A stretch of DNA of 64,000 nt from Cruorifilaria tuberocauda (Eukaryota; Nematoda; Chromadorea; Rhabditida; Onchocercidae): contig JABVXU010000050.1 in the NCBI GenBank assembly GCA_013365365.1, positions 124,001-188,000 of the forward strand, written 5' to 3'. The position numbers and the translations under genes were made by a program. The notes below the pieces were generated by a model. The model was not told the origin of the DNA and searched no databases. It was given only the letters and a program-made list of their open reading frames with translations. This document shows positions 10,977 through 22,473 of this stretch, one piece after another. The number at the start of each line of letters is the position of its first letter. The first letter of the stretch is position 1.

Positions 10977-13900
10977 ATGTCTATGCAGCAGTATCGGAAT
11001 GAGAAGAAAATAATCGAAGAGGCAGTAGCAAAAGTACGTGAAGTGGTGCGCACAGCATCAAAAAACGATATCATTCTTGCACTTCATAATTTCGATTTCG
11101 ATGTTAGCAAAACTATACAAGCGTTTTGTGATGGTTCGTCAATAATTTATTTCAAGTATTTGCTCGGTATTTTTATATTTAAAAATTTGGGTACCTTGAC
11201 TTTATAACACTGTTTTCTAAATTTTCAAGCTCTCTAATTCCATGATTTTCAGTTATTATTAAGGTTTTAAGTTATTATGTTATAGATGGTGCACAGAGCG
11301 CTTTAGGTTCATGGAAAAGATCTGGTACCTCTTATAAAAAGAATCAAAAAAAGAAGACAGCCAAGAATCAAGTCAGTATTTCTTATAAGTTCTTTTAGGG
11401 CGTTTTGTGTAGTAAAAAAAATGTTAAAAGTATTTATCGAAAAATAATTCACATCTAATTTTCAGATAGTCGCTTCAGCAACTCTATCAACGCCAACATG
11501 CACTTATGCGCCACGTTCAGCTGCTAGGATCCTAAATGGAGTGGTCTCCTCATCAGTCATCAATGGTAACAAAGCGCAATACTTTCAGTTTAATAGTTTC
11601 GATGTTTTATTTTTTCTATCAAATAGGGTAAAAGAGTTCTACTTTTACTCATGATCAATCAATTATTCTCTCAAATTGCGGTAGAAACCGCTCAAACCGC
11701 TCTTTTCTGTTATAGGATTATTCTTTAAGTCAAACATCGATATTACGAGCTGGTCCAATGATGTGATATTATATTCGATTCTAAATCATTTTACATTGCT
11801 TTTTTTGTTTAATATGTTCAATAAGAATTGTAGAAGTAACAAATTCACGCAATCTGTCTGAAACTGTACTACTATCGACATCTAAATCAGAAAAAATAGT
11901 TAACAGTACTGCCAAAGTACCTTCTGGCAGCGCTCTTCCGTCAAAATTAGTAGCATCAAGCGAAATACAGAGCTTTAATAATGGTCGCGTTTGTGGAGGT
12001 ATTGATTGGTTTTTTTGTAGAGAAACTGTGCATTTTCCTGACATCTACCTTTTTTTATATCAGATTTTTAAGGTTACTTGTTCTGACAAGTAGTGAAAAT
12101 TGTAAAGGCTTTTTATGTATATGATTTCGAAGTTCCATTTCTAAAACTATATTTCTTCTTAGTAATATGTCGGCGTGTTATTTCATGGATAAAATTGTTT
12201 TAGGCGCGACAGAACTAAGGGACCATGATAGGCAGATTGAAAAGATAGAGACCGTTTTTGAAAATCAACTTTCTATAGCTGAAGAAAATGTACGAAATTC
12301 ATTTAAGGTGAGTAAATATCAAAAATAAGTTATTGTGGAATATGTTTTACTCTGAGTATTTTGATGTTTAGTTATGAGATATCGGAAAAGCAGAGTGATT
12401 CTGAATGATGGAAGTGTATCTCTCTCATTCTGAAAAAGAACTAACTCGGGTCCAGAAATGAGATAGAATGCTATAAGGAGAGGAAGTACTAATTTTCATT
12501 TAAAGAATCAATTACATTATTCTTATGATAGTTATAAATGTAATTGAGAACCGAAAATATTATTTGGTTTAGTGTATACGCCAACTCTTGGTTGAACGTG
12601 AAAATCATTTATTGGCGGAATTACAACGAACACATGATGAAGGTACGCGGTTCTTTAATGAACGTCGTCTACAATCTTGTGAACTATACGATCGTGCCAA
12701 ACGAATGAGCGCAATGAGTGATCGTGAACAAGCAGAATTGCGTAATGAAATTGCAAGATTTAATGCGGAAAAGCAAAACGAAGAGGGGATCGCTCTAGCA
12801 ACTCGTTTCCACTGCGATAGCGCACAACTCGTGAAACTTGTTAAAAATTTCGGCGAGGGTATAATAGTATTTGATTTGCACAGTTTTTCTCAAGCTGCTA
12901 AGACTGGAATATAAAAAATTAAGAGAACATTTTACATAAAAAATAAAAGAGTATTTACTGGGGTATTTTGCATATAATTATAAATTTTTTTATTTGTCCT
13001 AAAAATAACTGGTGATAGTGTTCGATATACATAGATTCTTTCAAATTTTCAGAATAATGAAGATAATCTGCTTCCTTATTGTAGTCTAACTGTATAAGGT
13101 GCGTTGTCATGTCCAAATTTGTGATGAGAAAGATTGAATTATGAAAATTTATTCACTGTATCTGCGACATCTTTTTCCAGTGATTGCTGTGAATAGTGCA
13201 GCCGGAAGTGAGATAAATTTAGTAGCTCGTCAAGCAGGAACTGCCTCATCAACTTATGTAATGAAACATTCGACAAGTCATTCGTCCATTGTAAGCTCAC
13301 TTGGGGAAGATTCAGGACTCGGACAAATTAGTCCAGTTGGAAACGGTGCGTTCTAAAATTGAGTTTAAATAAATAAAAATTGGTAAGAAAGTTTGATTAT
13401 TTTTCGTTACTTGATTGGCAATATTTATCCCATATAGAGAAATTTGGCAAGTATAGCGGATTTTTTTTTATTTTCTCGCAATATGGCTATAGAAATAAAT
13501 TGAAAAAATTTTTAGAGGACCGTAAAAATGTAGCGGAGATTTCGAATGGAGGAATTTTAATGAAATCTGACGCTTTAACTGCTGAACAGCTGGCGGATCT
13601 CAATAAAAAACTGCAAGAATCGCTGAAAGCACAGGTATGTTTTATTTAAATAAACAATGATAATTTTAATCTGCTATTACTTAGATAGTTGCCGTTATTA
13701 TCGCTGCTAAGTAATGTAAAAATATTGTAAAACTAATATATTTAAAGCATAATTAAAGTAAAAATAGTCTTTCCGGAAGTGAGATTTTCCTCTTCCATTT
13801 AAATATTGACTAATTTGTTAAGTAAAGTTAATTTAATGAATCGTTGGTTATGCTGCACTGCTAAGTAGTGCAAATAGTCTTGATTCACGACTATTAAATT

Positions 13901-14298
13901 GGTGGGCAGGTTGTACAAAACGGTCTGATTTCTAGCATGGAAATTTCTAGAAAGAATCGAAATTAAGTTTTCAGTTCCGCCATTTAGCTGGAATTATTTT
14001 AATATACGAAGAATAATAGATTTGTTTTGGCGTGTTTTTTGTATTATCCTCATTTGATTTTCATGCTGTAAACCGATAAAAAGCTAAAAGTGCCTGATTC
14101 CATATTCAGGGTATTGATGCTTCGATTTTATCTGGCATTGGCAGTAGGAATGCAATGCCAATAAGACGACGGCCTCTTGGGGGTGGAAGAGGTAGACAGT
14201 CGAATTCAGCGCGAGGCGGACGAGGAAAAATTCAATGTAACAATAGCGGTAAAACATCACTTGTTCGAGTTCCGGACCTTTTTATTTTAGAATCTTAG
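10977..14298 (+). CDS. SPATS2: SPATS2 / SPATS2L family RNA-associated protein
   Basis: Eight exons (10977-11133, 11286-11371, 11466-11565, 12204-12307, 12573-12858, 13181-13345, 13516-13634, 14110-14298) give 401 residues with consistent phases. The N-terminus (VREVVRTASKNDIILALHN...KTIQAF) matches the UBA-like start of SPATS2, followed by a Lys-rich stretch KKNQKKKTAKNQ. Residues about 115-245 form the helical core (CIRQLLVERENHLLAEL, MSAMSDREQAELRNEIARF, ATRFHCDSAQLVKLVKNFG), very like SPATS2. A Ser/Gly/Gln-rich part and an RG-rich tail (RRRPLGGGRGRQ, ARGGRGK) follow. Vertebrate members are cytoplasmic RNA-associated proteins of poorly known role. The TAG at 14296 ends the simplest model. 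A donor at AGCG|GTAAAA (near 14250) could instead lead to further 3' exons. Confidence 0.9.
11781..12044 (-). CDS. Possible nested intronless gene, 87 aa, unknown
   Basis: A minus-strand ORF lies wholly inside SPATS2 intron 3 (11566-12203). It starts MSGKCTVSLQKNQSIPPQTR and continues with PLLKLCISLDATNFDGRALP, EGTLAVLLTIFSDLDVD and a basic end KQKKQCKMI. Its composition is balanced (D, G, P, T and L well represented), unlike the K/N/I/F-rich chance ORFs of this AT-rich DNA, and its codon choice resembles nearby exons. An AG (GGTAG) directly precedes the ATG and could be a spliced-leader acceptor. I do not recognise the family. It could also be a terminal exon of a larger antisense gene, or a processed fragment. 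Confidence 0.45.
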   Translation of the reverse strand: MSGKCTVSLQKNQSIPPQTRPLLKLCISLDATNFDGRALPEGTLAVLLTIFSDLDVDSSTVSDRLREFVTSTILIEHIKQKKQCKMI

Positions 14299-16046
14299 AC
14301 CTGCAATTAACGCATATTTCAGCTTGGAATATGTGCCATCGTTTGCTCATTTCAAAATGTTCCGTTTTGATTTCATTTATGTTTTAATTACCCTAAAATA
14401 TTTAGTCACTTATATTTAAAGCTGTCGTACTGAATAACTTATTAAAGAATTCCCATTTATAAGATTGTTTGGAACAAGTTCATTTTCAGTTGTGATAAGT
14501 GTGTTACATATTTCATCATAAAAAAGGGGAGGAAATGAATCAACGGTTATTATTTTTGCACTTCGAATTTTTTATTTAAAATTGGTAATGGTGTTATGAT
14601 TAGAAGTATGCTCATGGAAAAGGTTTTCTACTTTTGTCATGTTTATAGTTGTTTCTTCCTAAGATCACGTTGTATATTTTGTCAAGTCTTTTAAGCAATA
14701 AGCTTTAAAAGGTCAGCAAAAGGTTTTTAATAAGTTAATTTTTATATTCCGTGTTTCATGTCGTTGATTTGGAATGTATTGTTTGAAACATGGGATGTAT
14801 TATTTGCTGGAGAATAGCGTGGAAAGAAATATTTTTGATATTTTATTCTATGAGACTATCAGATTTTGTTAATCTTAAGACTTGTTTCCATTCATCCATC
14901 CATTTTTTTCGTTCATTGTCTGTTTTTCTGTGATCAAGCATAGTCCATGTCTCTCATATTTTTCCTTAAAGAACTTTGTTTTTTTTTTCTTGCTCTGCTG
15001 CCTCGTTATCCTCAGAGTGTACTTGTGCCCGTTTCTTTCTTTATCTATCTTTCAGTTATGAAATTTCACCGGATTTATTTTTGAACTTTAATTTCTTCAA
15101 TTAATTGTTGCAGATTGCTTTAGGTTATAAATGTTATAGGATATAAAGTTCAAAATGGATAATCAAACGTTCTATTAGGTAAATGTCATTGATTTGGTTA
15201 GTCGGAATGGCTATATAACAAAGTAATGATCATAAGGTTTTCGTTATAGAAGTCTGAAATAGTAAATCATTTAATCGTAAAGATCGGTTTCTTGTCTCCG
15301 ACTAGCAGTTGAAAAGATTTTAAATTCCATTAAAAAAATTGGTTCCAGGACGTTTTGAATAACTTTCAAATTCATTAAGGTTTATACATCATCGGAAAAA
15401 TTTATAGTACTTCAAAACGACATTAACAATTTATGATGCAATAATGATGAGTAGCTCATGATCTTGTTCTTTTTCAGCCACATCACATTTTTGTTTCAAT
15501 TATCAATCAATGTATGTGTGGACGTTGCTGTGTGTACATGTCTATGAGTTTATTTATAGATGAAATGAAACACGTTTCATAAATGGTACATATTCGCCCA
15601 TTTCACTTTTTTTCTTGAGCAGTGTGAGGATATCATATTGTATTTGCAGTAATTTACCATATATATATTTTCCTAAGGTTTCTCGGTATCTTTTTTTGCT
15701 TGTATCTCTCTCAAACAAAAAAGTATGATTTTCTTTTCTTTCAATAAATTATTGTTCTACTTTTGCGTTACAATGTGGAAAGTGGAAAGTTATATGAAAT
15801 ATAACTACTTAGCTGAGTTTTCATAGTCGTTAGGGGATATCTCTAAAGCAGAGATATCTTAGTTTTGGAAGGACTTAGTAACTATATTTGATGTAGACTT
15901 TTTTTCTGTTGAGTCTATATCTCTAATTTTTATTCAATAAGAGAGGAATGAGTCTTTCATAGAATTAGAAAGTAGGAAAGTTTATATTCAATGAGAAGCT
16001 GTTTGGAGTTCAGATGTTATGAATAAGAAATCATGTTGGACTTGAA
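14299..16046. other. Intergenic or SPATS2 3' region, nothing recognised
   Basis: AT-rich DNA with no ORF of coding character. It holds a short hairpin with 9-bp arms GATATCTCT/AGAGATATC at 15836-15858. It would be intronic if SPATS2 extends to the Gln/Ser-rich segment near 17 kb. Confidence 0.4.
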
Positions 16047-16528
16047 ATGATGAAATTAGAATTCAAGATGGAAGGGATTCTGAAGCACAACTTGAGATCG
16101 TCGGGCCTCAACGCCTTGCCTCTGTTTACTAGCTCCATTGTTGAAGTTTCTGAAGAATTCAGGTGGATAGGTCAAATTTGTGTCTGCATATCTAAACTAT
16201 ATTTTAAAACATTTTTTGTATTTTATTTTTAAGCTTAATCTGCGGATATTAGATATTTATATCAGCGCTCCAAGAGGGGCTTTTCTTATTTTCCAGATTT
16301 TTGGATGGATTAAGGAAGTCAATTCTTGAAACATTCCACTCCACAGTCGTTATAAACCCAGTGCAGATTATTGGGCCATGCATACAGCAACTAGATAAAG
16401 ACCTAGCAAAACTGAGAAATTTTTTATGCCAGTTTATGAATGAAAAACTCGCCATTAACAAGTTGAGGGCAGCTGACCATGACCACCTGACTATCAAAAA
16501 CCGACTTTCTTTCCAAATTGACTGTTAA
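16047..16528 (+). CDS. Possible two-exon small gene, 115 aa, unknown
   Basis: Exon 1 (16047-16162) ends ...EVSEEF + AG at an AG|GTGGAT donor. Exon 2 (16297-16528) follows the strong acceptor TTTTCCAG. The 134-bp intron joins phase 2 correctly (AG+A = Arg), giving 115 residues: ..GLNALPLFTSSIVEVSEEFR / FLDGLRKSILETFHSTVV / INPVQIIGPCIQQLDKD / LAKLRNFLCQFMNEKLAI.. The exons are visibly richer in GC than the flanks. The protein looks all-helical with heptad-like Leu/Ile, reminiscent of small subunits of multiprotein assemblies, but I cannot name a family. ATG is doubled at the start (16047, 16050), and an in-frame stop lies shortly upstream. Confidence 0.5.
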
Positions 16529-16933
16529 ATAATGTACGAAAGCACTGGAGCCAAGAATTCATTAATTCTGGGTGATAGCTATTCAGGATGATTTCATCCT
16601 TTAAAATTTTAATGTAACTTTACCGACATTCATGAAATACATTACGCATTCTACCTGTGACAAGGTGGACAGTGTCGACTACAGTCGAGCATGTTACCAT
16701 TCGGAGAATCATCTTGAATTATTATGGATGTCGTTAATATTCTGTTATTTAGCTACCTCATTTCTCTACGATTACATGAAATTCAGATTTAAGAATTTTT
16801 ATGTACAGATCGGTCAGGACAAATATTAAATGCAATTGTCATTCCTCTTATCATATAAGACATTTTATTATGAAATCAGATCAATCTTTCCAATTAATAT
16901 GTGTATATTTAATTGGTTAAAAACAAAATAAAA

Positions 16934-17047
16934 ATGGAAGTTCAAGTTCAGCAACGATCGCAAACGAATTCATCAATCAGTTCCCAGCAAACATCACACA
17001 TGCACTCACTGACATCCGAAAATCATACCAAGCCACCAATTAACTGA
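16934..17047 (+). other. Gln/Ser-rich reading frame, possible alternative SPATS2 last exon
   Basis: An ATG frame of 37 codons reads MEVQVQQRSQTNSSISSQQT and ends KPPIN-stop at 17045-17047. Its Gln/Ser/Thr-rich composition is unlike chance ORFs here. The SPATS2 exon 8 donor AGCG|GTAAAA (phase 1) would join in frame after GGAAG at 16940, but that acceptor lacks a pyrimidine tract. The role is unresolved. Confidence 0.25.
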
Positions 17048-17319
17048 CTAGGCAGACAAACAAATTATAAGTGACAGTGGTACATGTAATCCTTTGAAAG
17101 TATTATTGTTTTACTTAATGTTTATGTATTACTGGTGATACTTCTTATTTCTTATAAAGAAATTGATACTTCTTCAACGTATCGGATTACAGTTATCATA
17201 CTTGATCTCTGTTTGTTGTTGATATCATCAAGTTATAATGTTCTGTTCGTTTTTAATAAACTCATCAGGATTATTTTTTACGATATTGTTAGCATTTAAT
17301 ATTTTACCGAAATTTTTCA

Positions 17320-17439
17320 GTTTCACGTCATTATCATATTCAAAAATTATTCTGAAGATTGAATCCATGAGAAGGATGCATCAACCTCAATGGCTGATGA
17401 ACTGGAACCATTGTGTGTCCCAGTGGGTCTCTACGTGAA
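17320..17439 (+). promoter_or_regulatory. AKAP17A 5' leader: possible spliced-leader site and overlapping uORF
   Basis: AATTTTTCAG ends at 17320, 69 bases before the AKAP17A ATG, and is a good trans-splice acceptor. An AATAAA at 17255-17260, 60 bases upstream, could end an upstream transcript, which is an operon-like arrangement. Within the leader an ATG at 17367 opens a frame (MRRMHQPQWLMNWNHCVSQW..) that runs past the main ATG at 17390 before stopping at 17439. Confidence 0.4.
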
Positions 17440-20400
17440 GCCATCAGCCAAAATGACGGTAACCGTATCTCTGCCTCCATTGAAACAACCTGGCCAGTCG
17501 ATTTCCAACTGGGATTTGATGGAAAAAATCAAGAAAGCCATTAGTCCTATTGAAGTACTTACAACTTTTCCTTCTGCTTTCGAAAACCATATCGAATAGA
17601 AGAGAAGATTTGTTTTATCGAATATAAATTACATAGAAACTAAGTCGTTTGTGTGTTTGAATGTGGTGTTACTGAGTTATAGAATGTTTCTGAGTTATAG
17701 AATTGTATAGGTGCCTCCCGAACAGTAATCCTGTTTTTATTAATTGTGATCATTAATCGGAAATTTAAAAGAGATCGAATGTTTAGCAATGTCATGTTCA
17801 TATGCTATAGTTACGAGAGGATGTCAATTCGATCTCATTTTTTTTCATCTCTTTAATTCTTTAGTTTGTTGGTGGTGAGGTGCCTGGTTTTATCTAGTGA
17901 CATTATCTTATATTTATTATTTCGGGAATATATTTGATTATAATTTCATGTTTTGATGTGCTGGCACGACAAAGATCTAAAATTTTCTTTGTTTTGCAGC
18001 TTTCATCTATTCGCGTCATGACAAGTACTATCGAGTTGGTTCGATTTGAGGCAGAGCTTCCTAGCCGCAAGATTCTTGCTAAGGTTATAAATTAAATAAT
18101 GGTTTTAGGTTTTATATATTTTCTGTTTTAAAAGCTAATAATATTATCCCGTCCAAGTTCACTTAAAATAAAACATTAATATATTATGTTTAATACATAA
18201 AATTAATACAAAGATCAATATATCACTAATACACATTAATATAATTAATGTAGATACAAAGATATAATACAAAGTATAAAGGTTCTATTTTCAATCATCA
18301 ATTTCGGCATCAGTTGTGAACTTCTGTCAAAAAGTACACATTGATTTATTTTATTTTCTTGGGTTTTCATATCGTATCATATATCATGAGATCGTATCTC
18401 GGAATGTTTTTTTCTCAGTTGTTAAGCAGATCCATCACATTTCTGCATGCGTGTGATCAGAAAATGGAAATATTTTCATAACATAAATCCGTTGAAATAA
18501 TCCAAGTATTTTGTACTGTAGAAACTTATATTGCAGTAACTGTCTTCGACAGATTAAAATTGCTAAAGTTTCAAAAAGCGAAGAATCAAAGGAACCAAAA
18601 GGGATATAAATAAGACACTTAAATAAGACCCATAATTATTATATTACCGTTATTTTTAGGTCATTAAAGCTTTGGATGGTTATACATTGAAAGTAATGGG
18701 TTTCTTTGAACCGTTAAAAGTCCGAGCAGCGGAAGCGAAGTCGGACTTCCCTACTCGACATGATTGGGATGAATTCTTCCGAAATTCAAATAATATGAAT
18801 GAACTGGAAGCCGGTGAACGACCGGATACTATATACCTGGCTAAAATGCCGTCCAATTGGTTTAAGGTGAGCTTTTTGTATTCTTCTACGTTTTCAACAA
18901 AATTCAGCACATTCATTTATATCATTATATATCACACTGCTCCAGTTTCAGTCTTCTAATATATATGCTATCATCTTTTCTAATATAGGGTGTAACTGAT
19001 TTAGTATGTCATACTACATCATTCTGCATTAAACTACATTCGGTTTTACTAACTAAAGCAATTCAATATATATCACAATTTGTAACTAGAAGTGTGGCTC
19101 AACTGATTCAAATGATTCAATGCCCAATGAACGCGTTTTTCAAAATGTCTTTGAACGTTTTGGAACAGTTCGCTGTGTTGATATCCCAGTTTGCGATCCA
19201 TATAGAAGGAAAATGTCTGCTAAAATATCTGGTATACGCACCACAGGTTTCTCATTCGGGCAGGTTAGCTATGCACTACAGATGGAAAATTTTTTGACTC
19301 TAATATTTATTTCACATCACAGCAAATATTCATCACATTTATCCATTTCAGTTTCTGCAGTTTGAGAACTACTGTCATAGTCCTTTCAGGAGGTATTATT
19401 TGAAGGATATGTACAATTTGTTGAATACATATCATTTGTCAAAGCTATGGATTTCTTACGTAATAAAAAGTTAGTGAAGAAAATGCCGGATGACAGGATT
19501 TTCGAAGCAGCCATTAAGGTTAGCAAACTTCATGCATCAAACAGTTTGTGATATTATGTTTGCAAGAGTTAGTGAAAGTGGAGGTGCTGCATATTCATCA
19601 CTTGAATAGTGGTTGCTGTCATAAATAATTGATTTAATTTGGATTTATTCCTTTTTTAAGCAAATAATACTTTTTTAATTCTTTTTTATAATGGCAGAGT
19701 TGAGTTTCTTGCCTTGCAGGTCGATTTTGATAAAAATAAGCATTTGTCAGACAAAAACATATATGAAAGATATGTCGAAAGAGAACGATTGAAGGAATTG
19801 GAGAAGCAAAAAATTTCAGAGGAATGTCGAAAACGGTATAAAACTGAGCTTTTCATCTTTATAATTCGAACTGATCGTATTTGAGACTACTACATCTGGG
19901 AGAGATAACGACGAAAGGAATTTGTAAATAGTAGTGACCGTCTTTTTTCAATAATGCAAACACAAATTTATTGCTTGTGATGCATTAATTTTCCTAATTT
20001 TTCTTTGCTGCGCACAACTTCATTTGGATTAATTTCCGTTAACTCGAAATCCATTGAGTTAACTCACGGAATAGAAGGTGAATTACGAAGTATTGGACAT
20101 TTGGAGTAAAACACTATCTAATTTACAAGTGAAAGTTGAAATTGACTCTCCCTCTCTCAGTTCAATAAAATAAACAAAAGTGTATAATCGTTGCTAATTT
20201 TTGCAGTGAAGAAGACAGTGATAAATCGAGCGCCCGAGAAGAACATTTCGATCGTCAGTTAGAAAGGGAAGAAAAACAACGTCGAAAAGTTAGTATTTTC
20301 GTTTTGAAAATTTTCATTTCAAAAGCTATTTAAAAGTTGAATTATTGAAACATTTCTACCATACGACTGCGGCTTATCATTTTCAGTAGCTGCTGAAAAT

Positions 20401-21304
20401 AACAACTCAGGAAATTCCTGAAAAATGATGAGGTCTTTTGTTGTGGAAGTTTAAACCTGTATAGTCAGTTTCCCGTTATAATTTTATCAAAACCAGTGCA
20501 TTGCATTAGGCATTTCATATTATAAAAGAATTATTTCGAGTTCAAAATTCACGAAAATCAAGAAAAGCGACTGAAAAAAGAGCCTCTATTAAACGAAATG
20601 ATAACGGAGGAAAAAAGAAAACTGTTAATTGCGCAGCGGAAATTGGAATCGAGGAGACTGCTTTCGGCACTTTTTTGGAGAATTGAGGTGATTTCTTATT
20701 TATGTAGTTATTAAGGGCCTTAATTTGTTCCTTTGTTATTTACGAGGGAATTAAATCTGTAAGACTTGAAGTGCAAAATATGAGTATTAATTTTCGTTAG
20801 ATTATTCACAGTCTATTTGGGAACTATGCTTTTAATTTTTCTTCCACAAATATTTCTTGATAAGGGATATTCAGGCAAAGCTACGAAAAAAAGATTCTGG
20901 ATTGAAAGTGAATTCGGAGGATTTAGAAGATTTTCAGACCAAATTGGAAACGAAATTACGGCAAGCTCTTCTTCGAGAACAAGAACAAAGACTGCGAAAA
21001 CGAGTATAGTTTTTAGTTCCATTCAAATTTTTATAGAATTAGATTCATGTCTCTTTATGCATATTTTCATGTACATTTGAAATAATGAGATTATTTTTAA
21101 ACCATTTCATCCACTACAACTATTAATCATTATTTTTTTATTCCTCATCATTCACATCAATGCATTTCATCTCTTCACTGAGTGATAAACAATTAATCAT
21201 TATAGATTTGATTTCAGATTGAGGCTAAAATGATGCTCAGTAAATTACATGCCAAGAGTGAAAGTAGAGAAGACACTTTTCAAAGGCAAACTTCGGTGAC
21301 ATGA
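17390..21304 (+). CDS. AKAP17A: AKAP17A (XE7) homologue, splicing-associated A-kinase anchor protein
   Basis: Ten exons (17390-17554, 18000-18083, 18660-18866, 19093-19263, 19390-19518, 19720-19835, 20207-20288, 20541-20687, 20875-21003, 21218-21304) give 438 residues with phases agreeing throughout. The human protein is a nuclear splicing-speckle factor that binds PKA and splicing partners. Matching landmarks in order are GLYVKPSAKMTVTVSLPPLK, SISNWDLMEKIK, FPTRHDWDEFF, GERPDTIYLAKMPSNWF, an RRM-like part (VFQNVFERFGTVRCVDIPVC / FEGYVQFVEYISFVKAM) and VDFDKNKHLSDKNIYERYVE. A long basic coiled coil (255-410) includes EEKRKLLIAQRKLESRRLL. It lacks the long RS-rich tail of the human protein. 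The exon 8 acceptor (ATTTCGAG) is weak; an in-frame alternative lies a few codons downstream. Confidence 0.92.
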
Positions 21305-22473
21305 TGATATGGAAAATATCATTATGCTCTCGAATAACATGTGAAATACCAATATCAAATGCAAGTATTTAATAATAATTTATTATAACCTCTGAAATAA
21401 AAAATAAAGACCACTACTCATTCTTAACCAGCAAAAATCCATAAATCTTTACTTGGATTGTTTTTAGGTACTGTTTTTGATATACTAATATGTGACAACG
21501 TATTATTTGTCATCAAATAAAGTATGTGTTTGTCTTTTTTCTGAACAATTTGTGGTCTCTTTGAGTTGCTTAGCTAACAAAGCTAAAGTTAGAACATTTG
21601 TTCTACCATATCTCAAGCTCATTTTGGGTAGATGATCGAAGAGAGACCGAGCTAGAAGCTGCTTATTATATCTGTGAATATATCATTGATATAAGTCGAT
21701 AACAATATGATTTCAGTTATTGTAACAGATAAAATTCTTGAATAGATGTGCAAGAGATATGAATACAAATTCATCTGATACCAACTTAAAGATGGACAGA
21801 ATTTACTTTTCTCTTTCTTTTTCTAAATTTCTGACTGCTATAACCATTATTTTCTAGAATTGCATGGAAAAAAGTTCCTGTTTGGATTTGAATTATAGAA
21901 TTCACAAATTCACTTTCCTCATATCTATCGCAAAATCTAAACCTATGTCTACCGAAATAGAAGCTGACCTGTTGGGTCATTCATACTCTACAAATCACCA
22001 ATTAGTTATTTAAATTAACTGAATAACGGTTGTACCATGAAACCATGAATTATGGAACGGTCGTAGCTGGTTAGGAGCGGTCGGTGAAGTGCTATCTGTG
22101 CTGGGACGCATTGAGGTACATAGCGTTACCGCACTTCTAGCTAGCCCTCGTCTCACTGTTGGACAAAATGTGATTATAATTGTGGTGCATGAGGTGTGGT
22201 CTTTCTCTCTCAGATGACGAGGTAGCTAGTCGCAAAAAAAACTAAAATTGATGTAATATATGACAATGAAGTTGGAAGAATGATGAATTGTGATAGAGTT
22301 TATAGTTACCGTCTTTTAAGGAAATAAATACAGTACTCATTAAAGCTGAGAAAGACATCGTTGTTGTCAGTTGGGCATTATTTCGTTTGTGAAAATATCG
22401 CTTTATCTTCCATTAATTTCATGGTAAAAATAATGATATGTGAATTTATCGTATTTAAGTTTCAAGTAGAGCG
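21305..22473. other. Intergenic between AKAP17A and eIF3i
   Basis: AATAAA signals at 21396-21401 and 21403-21408 probably end AKAP17A. A 64-codon minus ORF (21786-21980) has a basic end (FRKRKRKVNS) but no motif or splice context. A GC-richer block at about 22040-22220 stands out; see findings. Confidence 0.5.

Noticed and set aside
10643..11074. 143-codon minus ORF over the start of SPATS2
   Set aside because: It is antisense to SPATS2 exon 1 and otherwise K/N/F/I-rich; treated as a shadow frame.
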